A DNA stretch of 33,125 bases, from contig JBKBMT010000033.1 in NCBI GenBank assembly GCA_046295655.1, positions 1-33,125 of the forward strand, written 5' to 3'. Source of the DNA: JBKBMT01 sp046295655 (lineage in GTDB: Bacteria > Pseudomonadota > Alphaproteobacteria > Rhodobacterales > Rhodobacteraceae). Under the pieces are notes generated by a model. That model made no database searches. It saw only the letters and a program-made list of their open reading frames with translations, and was not told the DNA's origin. The first letter of the stretch is position 1. Every line of letters begins with the position of its first letter. Of this stretch, positions 31,458-33,125 are shown one piece after another. Made by a program: the position numbers and the translations under genes.

Positions 31458-32339
31458 TTACAGCCGGTAGACCCGGGCTGCCGTGTCGTGAAAAACCTTG
31501 TTCCGGTCGGCCTCGGACAGGCCCCCCGCCGCAGCGCGGTGGGCATCCAGCAGGCTTGCGTAATCGGTCCAGAGCTTCTCGATGGGGAAGTTCGACCCCC
31601 AGAGACAGCGGTCGGCACCGAACAGTGCCAGCGTCTCGGACCAGAGCCAGGCGATCAGGTCGCGGTCCACCCGATGCACGAAGGTGCCGAAGCCCGAAAG
31701 CTTGACAAAGGCGTTGGGACGGGCCGCGAGATCGGCCATCGCCCTGCGCCACGCCCCGCGGCCTGCATCCGACGTATCCTCAAGCATTCCGGCATGTTGC
31801 AGGATGAAGTTCACCTTCGGGCAGGCATCCAGCAGCGCCAGGGCATGCGGCATCTGCCCGGTGAACACCTGAAGGTCGAAGGACCAGCCGTAATCGGCCA
31901 GCCTGCCTATGTTTTTCTGCACCAATGGATCGGCGGCGAGGTCCGGCCGGGCAGCGAAGCGATACTGTGGGTTGTCGTGCCAGTGGAACTGCTGCCGGAT
32001 GCCGCGGACCCGCGGGCAGCGCGCCAGCCGGTCGAGCGCCGGTCGCACATCCTCCACCGTCATGTCCGCATGGGCGACCGTCGCCATCGGCCAGCCGGTT
32101 TCCAGCGCCACCCGTTCGATCCATTCCGCCTCGGCGAGGCCGGCGCCGGGCGCCCAGTTGGCCTGGACATAGACCGACTTCCTCACCCCCAGTCCGGCGA
32201 TGTCCGACAGGTACTCCGACATCGGATAGTCGCGCCGGATCGGGTCGTAGGGCCCGAAGATGCGCGGCTGCATCGGCCCCGACAGCCAGGGCAGGTCGGC
32301 CTGACGCCAGACATGGAAATGGCTGTCGATCACGCGCAT
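31458..32339 (-). CDS. COG3618-type amidohydrolase (sugar-lactonase / L-fuconolactonase-like)
   Basis: TIM-barrel metal-dependent hydrolase of 293 residues in the group that includes L-fuconolactone and L-rhamnono-lactone hydrolases and 2-pyrone-4,6-dicarboxylate lactonase. Features: MRVIDSHFHVWR (metal HxH), SVYVQANWAPG, RGIRQQFHWHD, FDLQVFTGQM, FILQHAGM, NAFVKLSGFG and CLWGSNFPIEKLW (strand 8 Asn in place of the frequent Asp). The start at 32339 has a weak ribosome-binding site, but the HxH motif begins right after. The CoxE-like gene ends 28 bp upstream on the same strand, so cotranscription is possible. Confidence 0.9.
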   Translation of the reverse strand: MRVIDSHFHVWRQADLPWLSGPMQPRIFGPYDPIRRDYPMSEYLSDIAGLGVRKSVYVQANWAPGAGLAEAEWIERVALETGWPMATVAHADMTVEDVRPALDRLARCPRVRGIRQQFHWHDNPQYRFAARPDLAADPLVQKNIGRLADYGWSFDLQVFTGQMPHALALLDACPKVNFILQHAGMLEDTSDAGRGAWRRAMADLAARPNAFVKLSGFGTFVHRVDRDLIAWLWSETLALFGADRCLWGSNFPIEKLWTDYASLLDAHRAAAGGLSEADRNKVFHDTAARVYRL

Positions 32340-32367
32340 GGATGGGGTCCGCCGCCGTGCCGCATGG

Positions 32368-33125
32368 TCATCGCCGTCCCTGCGCAAAGCCCAGGATCTC
32401 GCCCGCGATCGCCGGCGGCGAGGATCCGTCGCCCAGCCGGTCCAGCAGCGGCAGGATCGCCCGCATCGCGTCGGTCTCGGGCCGGTAGGCCGGATCGGCG
32501 GCCAGCGGGCTGAGCCACAGGACCCCCCAGGCAAGTCCGCGCAGCCGGGCCATGGCGGCGGCGAGCGCCTCGGGCCCGCCGCGTTCCAGCCCGTCCGACA
32601 CCATCACCACAAGCGCCCCGCGAGCGAAGGAGGCAAAGCGCGGCACCGACAGGAACACCGCCAGCGCCTCGCCCAGCCGGGTGCCCCCATCCCAGTCGGC
32701 CACGAGCCCCGATGCAAGTGTCAGGGCCTGCGTCCTGTCGCGGTGGCGCAGCGCCCGGGTGACCCGGGTCAGCCGGGTGCCCAGGGTGAAGCATTCCGCC
32801 CGCTCGCCCGCCTGCACCAGCGCATGGGCAAGCCGCAGCGCACCATCCGTCCCCGCCTTCATGCTGCCCGAGACGTCGATCAGCAGCAGCACCCGCCGCT
32901 GGCGCGTCCGCCGCTGGCGGGTCGGCAGGCGGATCACCTCGCCATCGCGGCGCAGCATCTGGCGGAAGGCGCGGGCGGGGTCGGGGCGCGCGCCCTTGCC
33001 GGCCGCCATCCGGCGCTCGCTGTCGTCGAACCGGAGGAGGCCCGCGATGCCGCATGAGCCGGCAGCCTCGGAGACTGCCAGCCCTTGGCTCGACACCGCA
33101 GCGGCGGCCCGGCATCTCGGAAGAG
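32368..33125 (-). CDS. CoxE-like VWA-domain protein, 5' end outside window
   Basis: The C-terminal 250 or so residues of a von Willebrand factor A protein of the CoxE type, a family found beside MoxR ATPases (CoxD) that help assemble molybdenum hydroxylases such as CO dehydrogenase. Visible: QRRVLLLIDVSGSMKAG (MIDAS DxSxS), FTLGTRLTRVTRAL, WDGGTRLGEALAVFL (MIDAS Thr), VVMVSDGLERGG (MIDAS Asp) and GVLWLSPLAADPAYRPET. The frame is open through the right edge of the window, and the family is normally longer N-terminally, so the gene is cut rather than short; the internal GTG at 33096 is probably not the start. A MoxR gene upstream is a prediction only. Confidence 0.88.
   Translation of the reverse strand, partial: LPRCRAAAAVSSQGLAVSEAAGSCGIAGLLRFDDSERRMAAGKGARPDPARAFRQMLRRDGEVIRLPTRQRRTRQRRVLLLIDVSGSMKAGTDGALRLAHALVQAGERAECFTLGTRLTRVTRALRHRDRTQALTLASGLVADWDGGTRLGEALAVFLSVPRFASFARGALVVMVSDGLERGGPEALAAAMARLRGLAWGVLWLSPLAADPAYRPETDAMRAILPLLDRLGDGSSPPAIAGEILGFAQGRR

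Overview
The window is very GC-rich, densely coded DNA from an alphaproteobacterium, most likely of the Rhodobacteraceae. The reasons are a fused ispDF gene, dusB (nifR3) divergent from it, a glnB-glnA pair, a free-standing CinA C-terminal-type amidase after pgpA, and CCA-encoding tRNA genes. The family-level placement is inference from gene content; no 16S rRNA gene is present.

Layout. (1) 1-3185, housekeeping: the 5' part of dusB (minus) divergent from an overlapping ispDF-pgpA-pncC operon. (2) 3275-8652, minus: a nitrogen-scavenging block with two tandem M20 amidohydrolases, a FAD-dependent amine/amino-acid oxidase, an ArgE-like deacetylase and a small membrane protein. (3) 8880-11069, plus: an EamA-family exporter and enolase. 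(4) 11150-14693: NAD(P)HX repair genes nnrE and nnrD (separate and overlapping, minus) divergent from the nitrogen-control pair glnB-glnA (plus), with two NtrC-like dyads between them. (5) 14929-20692: an unrecognised protein with two C-terminal membrane helices, a DUF3445 heme-dependent oxidative N-demethylase-like gene, a lone DXD glycosyltransferase, tRNA-Arg(TCT), a GNAT acetyltransferase, and a protein made of two alpha/beta-hydrolase domains that both lack a recognisable nucleophile. (6) 20698-25804, minus: an oligopeptide-type ABC transporter (two permeases, two ATPases) whose substrate-binding protein survives only as its C-terminal third. That remnant is joined directly to a small COX1-like membrane protein and a cupin, and a divergent TetR-family regulator lies upstream. 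(7) tRNA-Val(TAC), then 26649-33125, minus: a tight operon that looks like non-phosphorylative sugar/sugar-acid (L-fucose/L-rhamnose-like) catabolism. It has a COG3618 lactonase-type amidohydrolase, an AHL-lactonase-like metallo-beta-lactamase, an SMP-30/cysteine-hydrolase fusion, two short-chain dehydrogenases and a fumarylacetoacetate-hydrolase family enzyme. It is preceded by the 3' part of a CoxE-like VWA gene.

The most unusual items are four. The first is the SMP-30/isochorismatase-like fusion in which the usual catalytic Cys is Ser, inside an operon holding three unrelated lactonase folds. The second is the duplicated alpha/beta-hydrolase protein with both nucleophile elbows altered. 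The third is the rearrangement junction at about 24917-24920, which appears to have put an opp-type transporter under a TetR/cupin promoter. The fourth is the pair of NtrC-like dyads before glnB. I see no CRISPR array, insertion sequence, rRNA or phage genes.
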